NCBI RefSeq assembly: GCF_000426685.1
Contig: NZ_AUFV01000007.1
Span: forward strand, 248,001 to 312,000
DNA from: Solimonas flava DSM 18980
GTDB taxonomy: Bacteria > Pseudomonadota > Gammaproteobacteria > Nevskiales > Nevskiaceae
DNA: 64,000 bases
Direction of reading: 5' to 3'
The notes under the pieces: model-generated
The model's input: the letters and a program-made list of their open reading frames with translations, nothing else
Database searches by the model: none
Told to the model about the DNA's origin: nothing
Translations under genes and position numbers: made by a program
Shown: positions 39,393 to 46,799 of the stretch, piece after piece
Layout: each line of letters begins with the position of its first letter
Numbering within the stretch: the stretch's first letter is position 1

Positions 39393-40304
39393 ATGTCTGA
39401 CACTCCTTCCATTCCGCTGGGCCAGCCAGACCTATTCGCTGCTTCAGAGGCCTCCTACGTGGGTGGAACTGCGTTCAAGACACAGTTGCTGAAGTGGGTG
39501 GGGAACAAGCAACGGCAGGCCCCTGAAATAATTCGGCACTTTCCGTCTAGGTTTGGAACCTACTTCGAGCCTTTTCTGGGCAGTGGAGGGGTGCTTGGTG
39601 TGCTAGCCCCACGGCTCGGCGTTGCTAGTGACGCATTTGAGCCATTGATAGAAATTTGGAGGACTCTCGGCAGCAAGCCGAGCCAAGTGAAGGATTGGTA
39701 TGCAGGGCGGCATGCTCTTATTTTGGAGCATGGCAAGGAAGGTGCTTACGCACGAGTGCTTGAAAGCTATAACCGTTCGCCTAATGGCGCTGACTTGCTG
39801 TTTCTTTGCAGGGCTTGCTATGGGGGTGTTGTTCGTTTTCGTAAGGTTGACGGTTACATGTCAACACCCTGTGGCGTCCATGATCCCATCTCACCGGATA
39901 GCTTTAATAAGCGAGTGGACCTCTGGGCAGAAAGGACCAAGGGTACGAAATTTGTCCACGCGGACTTTTCCGAGGTGATGTCACAAGCAAAACCGGGAGA
40001 CTTAGTCTATTGCGACCCTCCGTATGCAGATAGCCAGGCAATTTTGTACGGTGCGCAGGCATTCTCGCTTCGTCGACTGTTTGACTGTATTGCTGACTGT
40101 AGGGCGCGCGGAGTGCATGTGGCGCTCAGCATCGACGGATCAAAGTATTCCGGTGCGAAGCTCTGTGAATTGCCAATCCCGCCAGGTCTTTTCAAGCAGG
40201 AGCGCTTCATCGAACTTGGTCGCTCGATGCTAAAGCGTTTTCAGATGGATGGACGGAGTTTGGAAGATCATGAAGTTTCTGACCGACTCTTGCTGACCTA
40301 CTAA
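39393..40304 (+). CDS. D12-class N6-adenine DNA methyltransferase
   Basis: The 303-residue protein has the order of Dam-type (alpha class, D12) methylases. The N-terminal KWVGNKQ (34-40) and EPFLGSGGVL (motif I, AdoMet) come first, then a central target-recognition region (about 85-190). VYCDPPYAD follows, with the catalytic DPPY at 208-211. It should methylate adenine in the site cut by the adjacent nuclease; the sequence recognised cannot be told. The MSDTPSIPLGQPDLF start at 39393 fits the divergent promoter; ATG 39378 is an alternative. Codon use and GC content differ from the flanking atu genes, a sign of transfer. Confidence 0.9.
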   Translation: MSDTPSIPLGQPDLFAASEASYVGGTAFKTQLLKWVGNKQRQAPEIIRHFPSRFGTYFEPFLGSGGVLGVLAPRLGVASDAFEPLIEIWRTLGSKPSQVKDWYAGRHALILEHGKEGAYARVLESYNRSPNGADLLFLCRACYGGVVRFRKVDGYMSTPCGVHDPISPDSFNKRVDLWAERTKGTKFVHADFSEVMSQAKPGDLVYCDPPYADSQAILYGAQAFSLRRLFDCIADCRARGVHVALSIDGSKYSGAKLCELPIPPGLFKQERFIELGRSMLKRFQMDGRSLEDHEVSDRLLLTY

Positions 40305-40556
40305 AGCGCCCAACGAGTCTGTAGAAAACGCCTGGACAACGCTCGCCAGAGAGGTTCTGAAAGCGGCGAGCAATTTCGCTATTCGGGAGGCGATCTGGCG
40401 TCTTCGCGTGTTGCCTTCTGATCTTTCTGCGTGCTCCGACGCTGCCGCGCGGAGCGCCGCTTTCCAGACGCTTGTTCATGGTGCTTAGCCTTGCAACTTC
40501 TGTACGTTGTGGGCGATGGCGAAAGCTTCCATTGCGCATTGACTTCGAGATCGGCG
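40305..40556 (-). mobile_element. Remnant of an insertion sequence (transposase C-terminus and end)
   Basis: On the minus strand, just before the acyl-CoA dehydrogenase stop, the frames give LEVNAQWKL and, after a one-base shift, AFAIAHNVQKLQG followed by a stop at 40485-40487. This pattern is close to the C-terminal end of IS1182-type DDE transposases. The remaining sequence to 40305 reads like the untranslated tail of such an element, with GTTTTCTACAGACTCG near its outer end. The rest of the transposase is missing. The remnant marks the right border of the restriction-modification island. Confidence 0.5.
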
Positions 40557-41750
40557 CTAATACCCCATCTGCCGCGCCGCCAGATCCTTCATGACTTCGC
40601 GTGAGCCGCCGCCGATGGTCAGGACTTTGGTTTCGCGGTAGATGCGCTCGACCTTGCAGCCTTGCAGGTAGCCGGCGCCGCCGAAGACCTGCATCGCTTC
40701 GCCGGCGACCCATTCGAGCGTTTCGGTCGCCAGGTTCTTCAGCATGCAGACTTCGGCGACCGGCATTTGCTTGTTCGAGACCTGCCAGGCGAGCAGGTCG
40801 AGGTTCGCCTTCACGGCGTCGATGCGCATGCGCATGTCGATCAGCTTGTGTCGGATCACCTGATTGCGGATCAGCGGCCGGCCGAAGGTCTGGCGCTCGC
40901 GCGCGTACGCGAGCGCTTCTTCGTAGCAGACGGTGGCGAAGGCCCAGGCCTGCGCGGAGAGCATCAGCCGCTCCTGGTTGAAGTTGAGCATGATCGCCAT
41001 GAAGCCCTGGTTCTCGGGGCCGATGCGGTTGGCGACCGGCACGCGGCATTCGTCGAAGTACAGCGTCGCGGTGTCCGAGCACCACCAGCCCATCTTGCGC
41101 AGCGGCGAGCGCGTCAGGCCCGGCGTGTCGCCTTCGATGATCAGCAATGAGACGCCGCCCATGCCGTCGCCGCCGGTGCGTACGGCGGTGGTGATGAAGT
41201 CGGCGCGCATGCCGGAGGTGATGAAGGTCTTGCTGCCGCTGACGACGTAGTGCTCGCCGTCGCGCCGCGCGCGCGTCTGCAGGTTGGCGACGTCGGAGCC
41301 GCCGCCGGGCTCGGTGATCGCCAGCGCCGCGACTTTCTCGCCGGCGAGCACCGGCGCGACGAAGCGGCGCTTCTGCTCGTCGGTGCCGACGTGGGCGATC
41401 GGCGGCGTGGCGATGCCATGCGACATCAGGCTGGCGATCAGGCCGCCGCTGCCGGCGCGCGCCAGTTCTTCGGTGACGACGATCATGTAGAACAGGTCCG
41501 GCACCTCGACGCCGCCATAGGCCGACGGAAAGCTGATCTGCAGCAGGCCGGCTTCTGCGGCGCGGCGGTGCAGGGCGCGCGGTAGTTCGCCGGCGGCCTC
41601 CCAGCGCTCGATGTTCGGCGTCACCTCGCGCTCGACGAAGCGGCGCACTTCGCGGCGCAGGGCCTCATGCTCCTCGGTGTAGAAAGGCGATGTACGGGTC
41701 ACGTGAATTACCGGTTGATTTCCTGGTTTGAACGCTGATTCAATCGGCAT
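40557..41750 (-). CDS. atuD: Acyl-CoA dehydrogenase, AtuD-like
   Basis: The 397-residue flavoprotein has the ACAD layout: an N-terminal helical domain (about 20-140), a middle barrel with ALAITEPGGGSDVANLQTRA and SGSKTFITSGMRADF, and a C-terminal helical bundle with NFNQERLML, RQTFGRPLIRNQV, and VFGGAGYLQGCKVERIYRE. Placement next to a CoA ligase and near the carboxylase genes suggests it oxidises citronellyl-CoA to geranyl-CoA. It passes electrons to EtfBA encoded at 29.6-31.3 kb. It is divergent from the ligase and was probably convergent with atuF before the island came between them. Confidence 0.85.
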   Translation of the reverse strand: MPIESAFKPGNQPVIHVTRTSPFYTEEHEALRREVRRFVEREVTPNIERWEAAGELPRALHRRAAEAGLLQISFPSAYGGVEVPDLFYMIVVTEELARAGSGGLIASLMSHGIATPPIAHVGTDEQKRRFVAPVLAGEKVAALAITEPGGGSDVANLQTRARRDGEHYVVSGSKTFITSGMRADFITTAVRTGGDGMGGVSLLIIEGDTPGLTRSPLRKMGWWCSDTATLYFDECRVPVANRIGPENQGFMAIMLNFNQERLMLSAQAWAFATVCYEEALAYARERQTFGRPLIRNQVIRHKLIDMRMRIDAVKANLDLLAWQVSNKQMPVAEVCMLKNLATETLEWVAGEAMQVFGGAGYLQGCKVERIYRETKVLTIGGGSREVMKDLAARQMGY

Positions 41751-41785
41751 CGCGAGGAGAAAATCGCGAGCGGTCCGACTATAAA
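41749..41785. promoter_or_regulatory. Divergent atuD/atuH promoter region with repeated ATCGCGAG
   Basis: ATCGCGAG occurs at 41749-41756 and 41763-41770, each centred on the palindrome TCGCGA, 14 bp apart. The TATAAA at 41780-41785 is a candidate -10 but is only 16 bp from the ligase ATG. The repeats could be a regulator site, although the first copy overlaps the atuD start codon. Confidence 0.4.
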
Positions 41786-41800
41786 ACGAGGAAGAAAGTA

Positions 41801-43495
41801 ATGGGCCTTACGCTGGCTGAGAGCGATCTGCCGCTGCAGCGGCTGTACCGCTGGGAGCGCGAGCGCGCGGAGCGCATTTACCTGACGCAGCCGCTCGGCG
41901 GCGGCGCGGTGCGCGACTACCGCTGGCGCGAGGCGATGGACGAGGCGCGGCGCATCGCCGCGTTCCTGCGCGCGCAGCAGTGGCCGGCCGGCTCGCGCGT
42001 GACGATCCTGTCGAAGAACTGCGCGCACTGGCTGCTCGCCGATTTTGCGATCTGGATGGCCGGCCACGTCAGCGTGCCGATCTATCCGACGCTGGCTGCC
42101 GATTCGATCCGCCAGATCCTCGATCACGCCGAGGCGCGGGCGATCTTCATCGGCAAGCTCGACGACTGGGCGGCGATGGCGCCGGGCGTGCCGGAGACCA
42201 TGCCGCGCATCCGCCTGCCGCTGGCGCCGCCGCGGCTCGACGGCGAGCCGGCGGGCGAGTCCTGGGACGCGCTGCTGGCGCGCTACGCGCCGATCGCCGA
42301 TTCGCCGACGCGGCCGGCCGACGATCTGGCGACGATCGTCTACACCTCGGGCACGACCGGCGCGCCGAAGGGCGCGATGCACGCGTTCGCCAACGTCGCC
42401 GGCTGCGCGAAGGTGATGGGCGAGACTTTCGGCTTCAGCAGCGAGGAGCGCATCCTCTCGTATCTGCCGCTCGCGCACGTCGCCGAGCGCATCGGCGTGG
42501 AGGCGAACTCGGTGCGGCAGGGCTTCCGCGTCTATTTCGCGGATTCGCTCGACAGCTTCGTCGCCGATCTGCAGCGCGCGCGGCCGACGCTGTTCTTCTC
42601 GGTGCCGCGCCTGTGGGTGAAGTTCCAGCAGGGCGTGTTCGCCAAGCTGCCGAAGGCAAAGCTCGATCGCCTCTGCCGCGTGCCGCTGCTCGGCCGCCTC
42701 GTCAAGCGCAAGATCCTGCGCCAGCTCGGGCTCGACGCGGTGCACTTCGCGGCGACCGGCGCGGCACCGCTGCCGCCGGCGGTGATCGAGTGGTATCGCG
42801 GGCTCGGCCTCGATCTGCTGGAGGTTTACGGCATGACCGAAAACTTCGGCCTCTCGCACACCTCACGGCCGCAGACGATGCGCGTCGGCTACGTCGGCAC
42901 ACCGTGGCCGCACGTCGAATGCCTGATCTCGGCGCAGGGCGAGGTGCTGGTGCGCGCGCCGTGGCTGATGCAGGGCTACTTCCGCGATCCGCAGCGCAGC
43001 GCCGAGGCGATCGACGCCGACGGCTGGCTGCATACCGGCGACGTCGGCGAGATCGACGAGATCGGCCGGCTGAAGATCACCGGCCGCGCCAAGGAACAGT
43101 TCAAGACCAGCAAGGGCAAGTACGTGGCGCCGGCGCCGATCGAGAACCGGCTCGGCGCGCATCCGCGCATCGAGGCGGTCTGCGTGGCCGGTGCCGAGCA
43201 GCCGCAGCCGTTCGCGCTGGTCATGCTGCCGGCCGAGCTGTCACAGGCGGCGGACGCCGACGCGGACTTGCGCGCGACGCTCGACGCCGAGCTGCGCAGC
43301 CTGCGCGAGACGGTCAACGCCCGGCTCGATCCGCACGAGCGTCTGGAGTTTCTGACCGTGGTGCGTGAGCAATGGACCATCGACAACGGCTTTCTCACGC
43401 CGACGATGAAGATCCGGCGCGCGCAGCTCGAAGACCGCTACGCGCCGGAAGTGCCGCGCTGGCAGGCGCGGCGCGAGCCCGTGGTCTGGGACTGA
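41801..43495 (+). CDS. atuH: AMP-dependent acyl-CoA synthetase, AtuH-like
   Basis: The 564-residue adenylate-forming enzyme has the P-loop IVYTSGTTGAPKGAM, the YGMTENFG motif, and the adenylate/CoA motifs WLHTGDVGEIDEIGRLKITGR with the C-terminal region through NGFLTPTMKIRR. It resembles long-chain FadD15-type ligases. In this cluster it would activate citronellate, geranate or a similar acid to the CoA ester. It starts after GAGGAAGAAAGTA and is divergent from atuD. Confidence 0.85.
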   Translation: MGLTLAESDLPLQRLYRWERERAERIYLTQPLGGGAVRDYRWREAMDEARRIAAFLRAQQWPAGSRVTILSKNCAHWLLADFAIWMAGHVSVPIYPTLAADSIRQILDHAEARAIFIGKLDDWAAMAPGVPETMPRIRLPLAPPRLDGEPAGESWDALLARYAPIADSPTRPADDLATIVYTSGTTGAPKGAMHAFANVAGCAKVMGETFGFSSEERILSYLPLAHVAERIGVEANSVRQGFRVYFADSLDSFVADLQRARPTLFFSVPRLWVKFQQGVFAKLPKAKLDRLCRVPLLGRLVKRKILRQLGLDAVHFAATGAAPLPPAVIEWYRGLGLDLLEVYGMTENFGLSHTSRPQTMRVGYVGTPWPHVECLISAQGEVLVRAPWLMQGYFRDPQRSAEAIDADGWLHTGDVGEIDEIGRLKITGRAKEQFKTSKGKYVAPAPIENRLGAHPRIEAVCVAGAEQPQPFALVMLPAELSQAADADADLRATLDAELRSLRETVNARLDPHERLEFLTVVREQWTIDNGFLTPTMKIRRAQLEDRYAPEVPRWQARREPVVWD

Positions 43496-43516
43496 AAGGC
43501 CGCGCCGCGCGCCGGG

Positions 43517-44626
43517 TTACTTCGGCAGCGCGCCGTCGACGCCCTGCACGTACCAGTTCAGCGACAGCAGCTGCTGCGGCGTCGGCATCGTGCCGGCGGC
43601 GATGCGGACCGCGCCGCTCTGGTCCTTGATCGGGCCCTGGAAGACGTGAAAGCGCTGCGCGGCGAGTGCCTTCTTCTGGTCGTCGAAGATCTTGAGCGTC
43701 GGTGCCGGAATGCCGGGCAGCAGTGAGGCGATCTGCACCATGCCCTCGGCGACGCCCCACTTGGTGTCGCCGCTCTTCCAGGTGCCGGCGATCACGTCCC
43801 TGGCGGTCTGGATGTAGAACGGGCCCCAGTCGGAAACGCCGGCGGCGAGCTGCGCTTTCGGCGCGAAGCGCGCCATGTCCGAATCCCAGCCGCAGGCGTA
43901 GACGCCCTTCTGCTGCGCGACCTGCAGCGTCGCCGGCGAATCGGTGTTCTGGCACAGCGTGTCGGCGCCCTGCGCGATCAGCGTCTCGGCAGCCTGACGC
44001 TCCTTGCCGGGGTCGTACCAGGTGTTGACCCAGATGACCTTGGTCTTGATCTTCGGATTGACGCTCTGCGCACCGAGCGTGTAGGCGTCGATGTTGCGGA
44101 TCACTTCCGGAATCGGGAACGAGGCGACATAGCCGAGCGTGTTGCTCTTGGTCATGCCGCCGGCGAGCACGCCGAGCAGGTAGGCGGCCTCGTAGGTGCG
44201 GGCCTCGTAGACGCCGACGTTCTTCGCGGTCTTGTAGCCGGTGGCGTGCATGAACACGGTCTTCGGGAACAGGCGCGCGACTTTGAGCGTCGCCTCCATG
44301 TAGCCGAATGAAGTCGTGAAGATCAGCTTGTTGCCGTCGGCGGCGAGCTGGCGGATGACGCGCTCGGCGTCGGCGCCCTCGGGCACGCTCTCGACGTAGG
44401 TGGTCTTGACCTGGCCGGGCAGGGCTTTTTCGAGCGCGAGGCGGCCCTGCTCGTGGGCGTAGGTCCAGCCGGCGTCGCCGACCGGGCCGATGTAGACGAA
44501 TGCGACCTTCAGCGGCTCGGCGGCGACCGCGCCGGCGCCGAACAGTCCCGCCGCGGCGGCGAGCAGGGCGGCGAGGGCGGTCAGGCGCGGGCGCAGGGCG
44601 CGCCGCAACACGGCAAAATCGAGCAT
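43517..44626 (-). CDS. BMP family (nucleoside/purine) ABC transporter substrate-binding protein
   Basis: The 369-residue periplasmic protein has a cleavable signal sequence (about 1-36, ending GAVAAEP) without a lipobox cysteine. The BMP/PnrA-type fold follows: KVAFVYIGPVGDAGWTYAHEQGR, IFTTSFGYMEATLKVA, and QGADTLCQNTDSPATLQVAQQKGV. It belongs with the ATPase and two permeases at 50.2-53.7 kb, whose subfamily uses BMP receptors, so purine bases or nucleosides are the likely ligands. The ATG at 44626 follows AAGGAGACACCC. It is divergent from the purine operon across a gap with a perfect palindrome. Confidence 0.88.
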   Translation of the reverse strand: MLDFAVLRRALRPRLTALAALLAAAAGLFGAGAVAAEPLKVAFVYIGPVGDAGWTYAHEQGRLALEKALPGQVKTTYVESVPEGADAERVIRQLAADGNKLIFTTSFGYMEATLKVARLFPKTVFMHATGYKTAKNVGVYEARTYEAAYLLGVLAGGMTKSNTLGYVASFPIPEVIRNIDAYTLGAQSVNPKIKTKVIWVNTWYDPGKERQAAETLIAQGADTLCQNTDSPATLQVAQQKGVYACGWDSDMARFAPKAQLAAGVSDWGPFYIQTARDVIAGTWKSGDTKWGVAEGMVQIASLLPGIPAPTLKIFDDQKKALAAQRFHVFQGPIKDQSGAVRIAAGTMPTPQQLLSLNWYVQGVDGALPK

Positions 44627-44815
44627 CGCTGGGTGTCTCCTTCGGAACGTCGTGGGGCGATTGCCTGCGGCGGGCAGGTCGCAGGGCTTGTCCGCAACCG
44701 CAAAGCCTGTGCCACGCGGGCGCCGTTGCCGCACAGGGTAGCGCCGGCGCCGCGGCCGTGCCGGCGCGGGCATTCATGCCCCGCTTTAGCGCGCCACGCA
44801 CACAATCGGACGCAC

Positions 44816-44831
44816 AGATTGCATGCAATCT
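44816..44831. promoter_or_regulatory. Perfect palindrome AGATTGCATGCAATCT, candidate GntR operator
   Basis: All 16 bases are self-complementary. The core TTGCATGCAA has the look of a FadR/FCD-subgroup GntR operator, and such a regulator is encoded in the operon at 56.3 kb. A similar TTGCATACAA occurs inside uraH (45088-45097), though there it may simply reflect coding constraint. Confidence 0.6.
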
Positions 44832-44842
44832 TCAATGGCATC

Positions 44843-44853
44843 GCATGCAATCT
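44843..44853. promoter_or_regulatory. Second partial operator copy GCATGCAATCT
   Basis: The 11 bases repeat the right arm and centre of the palindrome 22 bp downstream, about two helical turns away. The left arm is imperfect (GGCATC). Confidence 0.5.
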
Positions 44854-44979
44854 CGGCCGCAAGCGCCGCCGCCATGCGCTATGGCGACATTTTCCGCCGA
44901 TGGCACGCGCTTTGCTCCTACGGCGCTACGATGCTTGCAACAGCAGGCGCCGCCTGACGATTCCGGGGATGCTTCGGCA

Positions 44980-45330
44980 ATGGGAAAACTGACCACACAT
45001 GTGCTCGACACGGCCAACGGCTGCCCGGCGGCCGGCATGGCCCTGAGCCTGTATCGCTGCGGCCAGTCCTGCGAGCTCATCAAGCGATTGCATACAAACG
45101 CCGACGGACGTGTCGACGAACCGCTGCTGCAGGGCGAGGCCTTCGTCGCCGGCGTCTACGAGCTGCGCTTCGAAGCCGGCGCGTATTTCCGTGCCCGCGG
45201 CGAGACGCTGCCGGAGCCGTCGTTCGTCGATGAGGTGCGCCTGCGCTTCGGCGTCGCCGACGCCGCCCAGCACTACCACGTGCCTCTGCTGCTCTCTCCA
45301 TGGAGCTATTCCACCTACCGCGGTAGCTGA
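44980..45330 (+). CDS. uraH: 5-hydroxyisourate hydrolase
   Basis: The 116-residue transthyretin-related enzyme hydrolyses 5-hydroxyisourate to OHCU. It has the family N-terminus GKLTTHVLDTANGCPA, the central HTNADGRVD, and the C-terminal tetrapeptide YRGS that defines the enzyme as opposed to transthyretin. The ATG at 44980 is in register with these; longer frames upstream are noise. Its stop TGA overlaps the xdhA ATG by one base (TGATG), so it is the first cistron of the purine operon. Confidence 0.95.
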   Translation: MGKLTTHVLDTANGCPAAGMALSLYRCGQSCELIKRLHTNADGRVDEPLLQGEAFVAGVYELRFEAGAYFRARGETLPEPSFVDEVRLRFGVADAAQHYHVPLLLSPWSYSTYRGS

Positions 45331-46799
45331 TGCCCACCCAGGATTCACGTTTCGCCGAGGCGACGGTCCGCTTCCTGCTCGACGGCAGGGCCGTCGAAGC
45401 GCACGCGCCGGCGCCGACCCGCACGCTGCTGCAGTTCCTGCGCGAGGACGCCGGCTGCACGGCGGTCAAGGAAGGCTGCGCCGAGGGCGACTGCGGCGCC
45501 TGTACGGTCGCGCTCGGCGAGCCCGACGGCCATGGCGGCCTGCGCTACCGCGCGATCAACAGCTGCATCCGCTTCCTGGCGACGGTCGACGGCAAGGCCG
45601 TGCTCAGTGCCGACGGCCTGGCCGATGCCGACGGCACGCTGCATCCGGTGCAGCAGGCGATGGTCGACCATCACGGCTCGCAGTGCGGCTTCTGCACGCC
45701 GGGCTTCGTGATGTCGCTGTACGCGCTGTACGCGCGCGAAACCGCGCCGGCGCGGGCGACGGTGGTCGACGCGCTCGCCGGCAACCTGTGCCGCTGCACC
45801 GGCTACCGGCCGATCATCGATGCCGGCCTGCACATGGGCGCTTACCCGGCGCCGCCGTCGCGCGACGCCGAATGGGCGGCCGCGCTCGACGGCCTGCGCC
45901 GCACGACGACGCTGGAGCTGCCGGGCTTCTGCGCGCCGCGCAGCGTCGACGAGCTGGCGGCGCGCTACGCGGCGGCGCCGCAGTCGCTGCTGCTCGCCGG
46001 CGGCACCGACGTCGGGCTCTGGGTCACCAAGCACCTGCGCGAGCTGCCGCCGCTGATCTACGTCGGCGAGGTCGCCGAACTGCGCACCATCGAGGACGGC
46101 GCCGACGGCCTGCGCATCGGCGCCGCCGTGCTGCTCGCCGAGGCCTGGCCGGCGCTGGTCGCCCGTCATCCGCCGCTCGCCGAACTGGCGCGGCGCTTCG
46201 CGTCGCCGCCGGTGTGCAACTCCGGCACGCTGGTCGGCAACGTCGCCAACGGCTCGCCGATCGGCGATTCGATGCCGGCACTGCTCGCGCTCGGCGCCAG
46301 CGTCGAGCTGCGCCACGGCGAGCGCACGCGGCGCCTGCCGCTCGACCAGTTCTATCTCGGCTACCAGAAGAAGGCGCTGCAGCCCGGCGAGTTCGTCGCC
46401 GCGCTGATCGTGCCGCCGCTGGCGGACGGCTGGCGGCTGGCCAGCTACAAGCTCGCCAAGCGCTACGACCAGGACATCTCGGCGGTCTGCGCCGCGTTCG
46501 CGCTCAAGCTCGAACACGGCCGTGTCGCCGATCTGCGCCTCGCCTACGGTGGCATGGCGGCGACGCCCAGGCGCGCCGAGAAGACCGAGGCCGCGCTGCG
46601 CGGTCGCGTGTGGGACGAGGCCGCGCTCGAGGCCGCGCTCGAGGCCGCGGTCGCCGCGCTGGCCGAGGACTTCCAGCCGCTCAGCGACATGCGCGCCAGC
46701 GGTGCCTACCGCCTGCAGACCGCCGGCAATCTGCTGCGCCGCTACGCGCTGGAGCTGCGCGGTGGCGCGGTGCTGCGCCTGTCGGAGCTGGACGCATGA
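45330..46799 (+). CDS. xdhA: Xanthine dehydrogenase, small (Fe-S/FAD) subunit
   Basis: The 489-residue subunit carries two [2Fe-2S] domains (GCTAVKEGCAEGDCGAC at about 43-59, then CGFCTPGFVMSLYAL and GNLCRCTGYRP). A FAD domain follows, with LLAGGTDVGLWVTK and SGTLVGNVANGSPIGDSMP. It passes electrons from the molybdenum site in XdhB to NAD. Length fits the bacterial XdhA form. It overlaps xdhB by ATGA. Confidence 0.96.
   Translation: MPTQDSRFAEATVRFLLDGRAVEAHAPAPTRTLLQFLREDAGCTAVKEGCAEGDCGACTVALGEPDGHGGLRYRAINSCIRFLATVDGKAVLSADGLADADGTLHPVQQAMVDHHGSQCGFCTPGFVMSLYALYARETAPARATVVDALAGNLCRCTGYRPIIDAGLHMGAYPAPPSRDAEWAAALDGLRRTTTLELPGFCAPRSVDELAARYAAAPQSLLLAGGTDVGLWVTKHLRELPPLIYVGEVAELRTIEDGADGLRIGAAVLLAEAWPALVARHPPLAELARRFASPPVCNSGTLVGNVANGSPIGDSMPALLALGASVELRHGERTRRLPLDQFYLGYQKKALQPGEFVAALIVPPLADGWRLASYKLAKRYDQDISAVCAAFALKLEHGRVADLRLAYGGMAATPRRAEKTEAALRGRVWDEAALEAALEAAVAALAEDFQPLSDMRASGAYRLQTAGNLLRRYALELRGGAVLRLSELDA

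Larger units (their letters stand above)
44627..44979. promoter_or_regulatory. 353-bp divergent control region between the BMP receptor and the purine operon
   Basis: No gene is seen here. The region holds the palindrome at 44816-44831 and a partial second copy. The sequence is less GC-rich around 44800-44900 than the flanking genes, which fits a promoter region. Confidence 0.6.

Noticed and set aside
45088-45097. TTGCATACAA inside uraH as a third operator
   Set aside because: It lies in the codons for the conserved RLHTNADGR segment, so the sequence can be explained by the protein.
45110-46795. Plus-strand long extension upstream of xdhB
   Set aside because: The extension is xdhA read in the wrong frame; the XdhB protein begins at the ATG that overlaps the xdhA stop.
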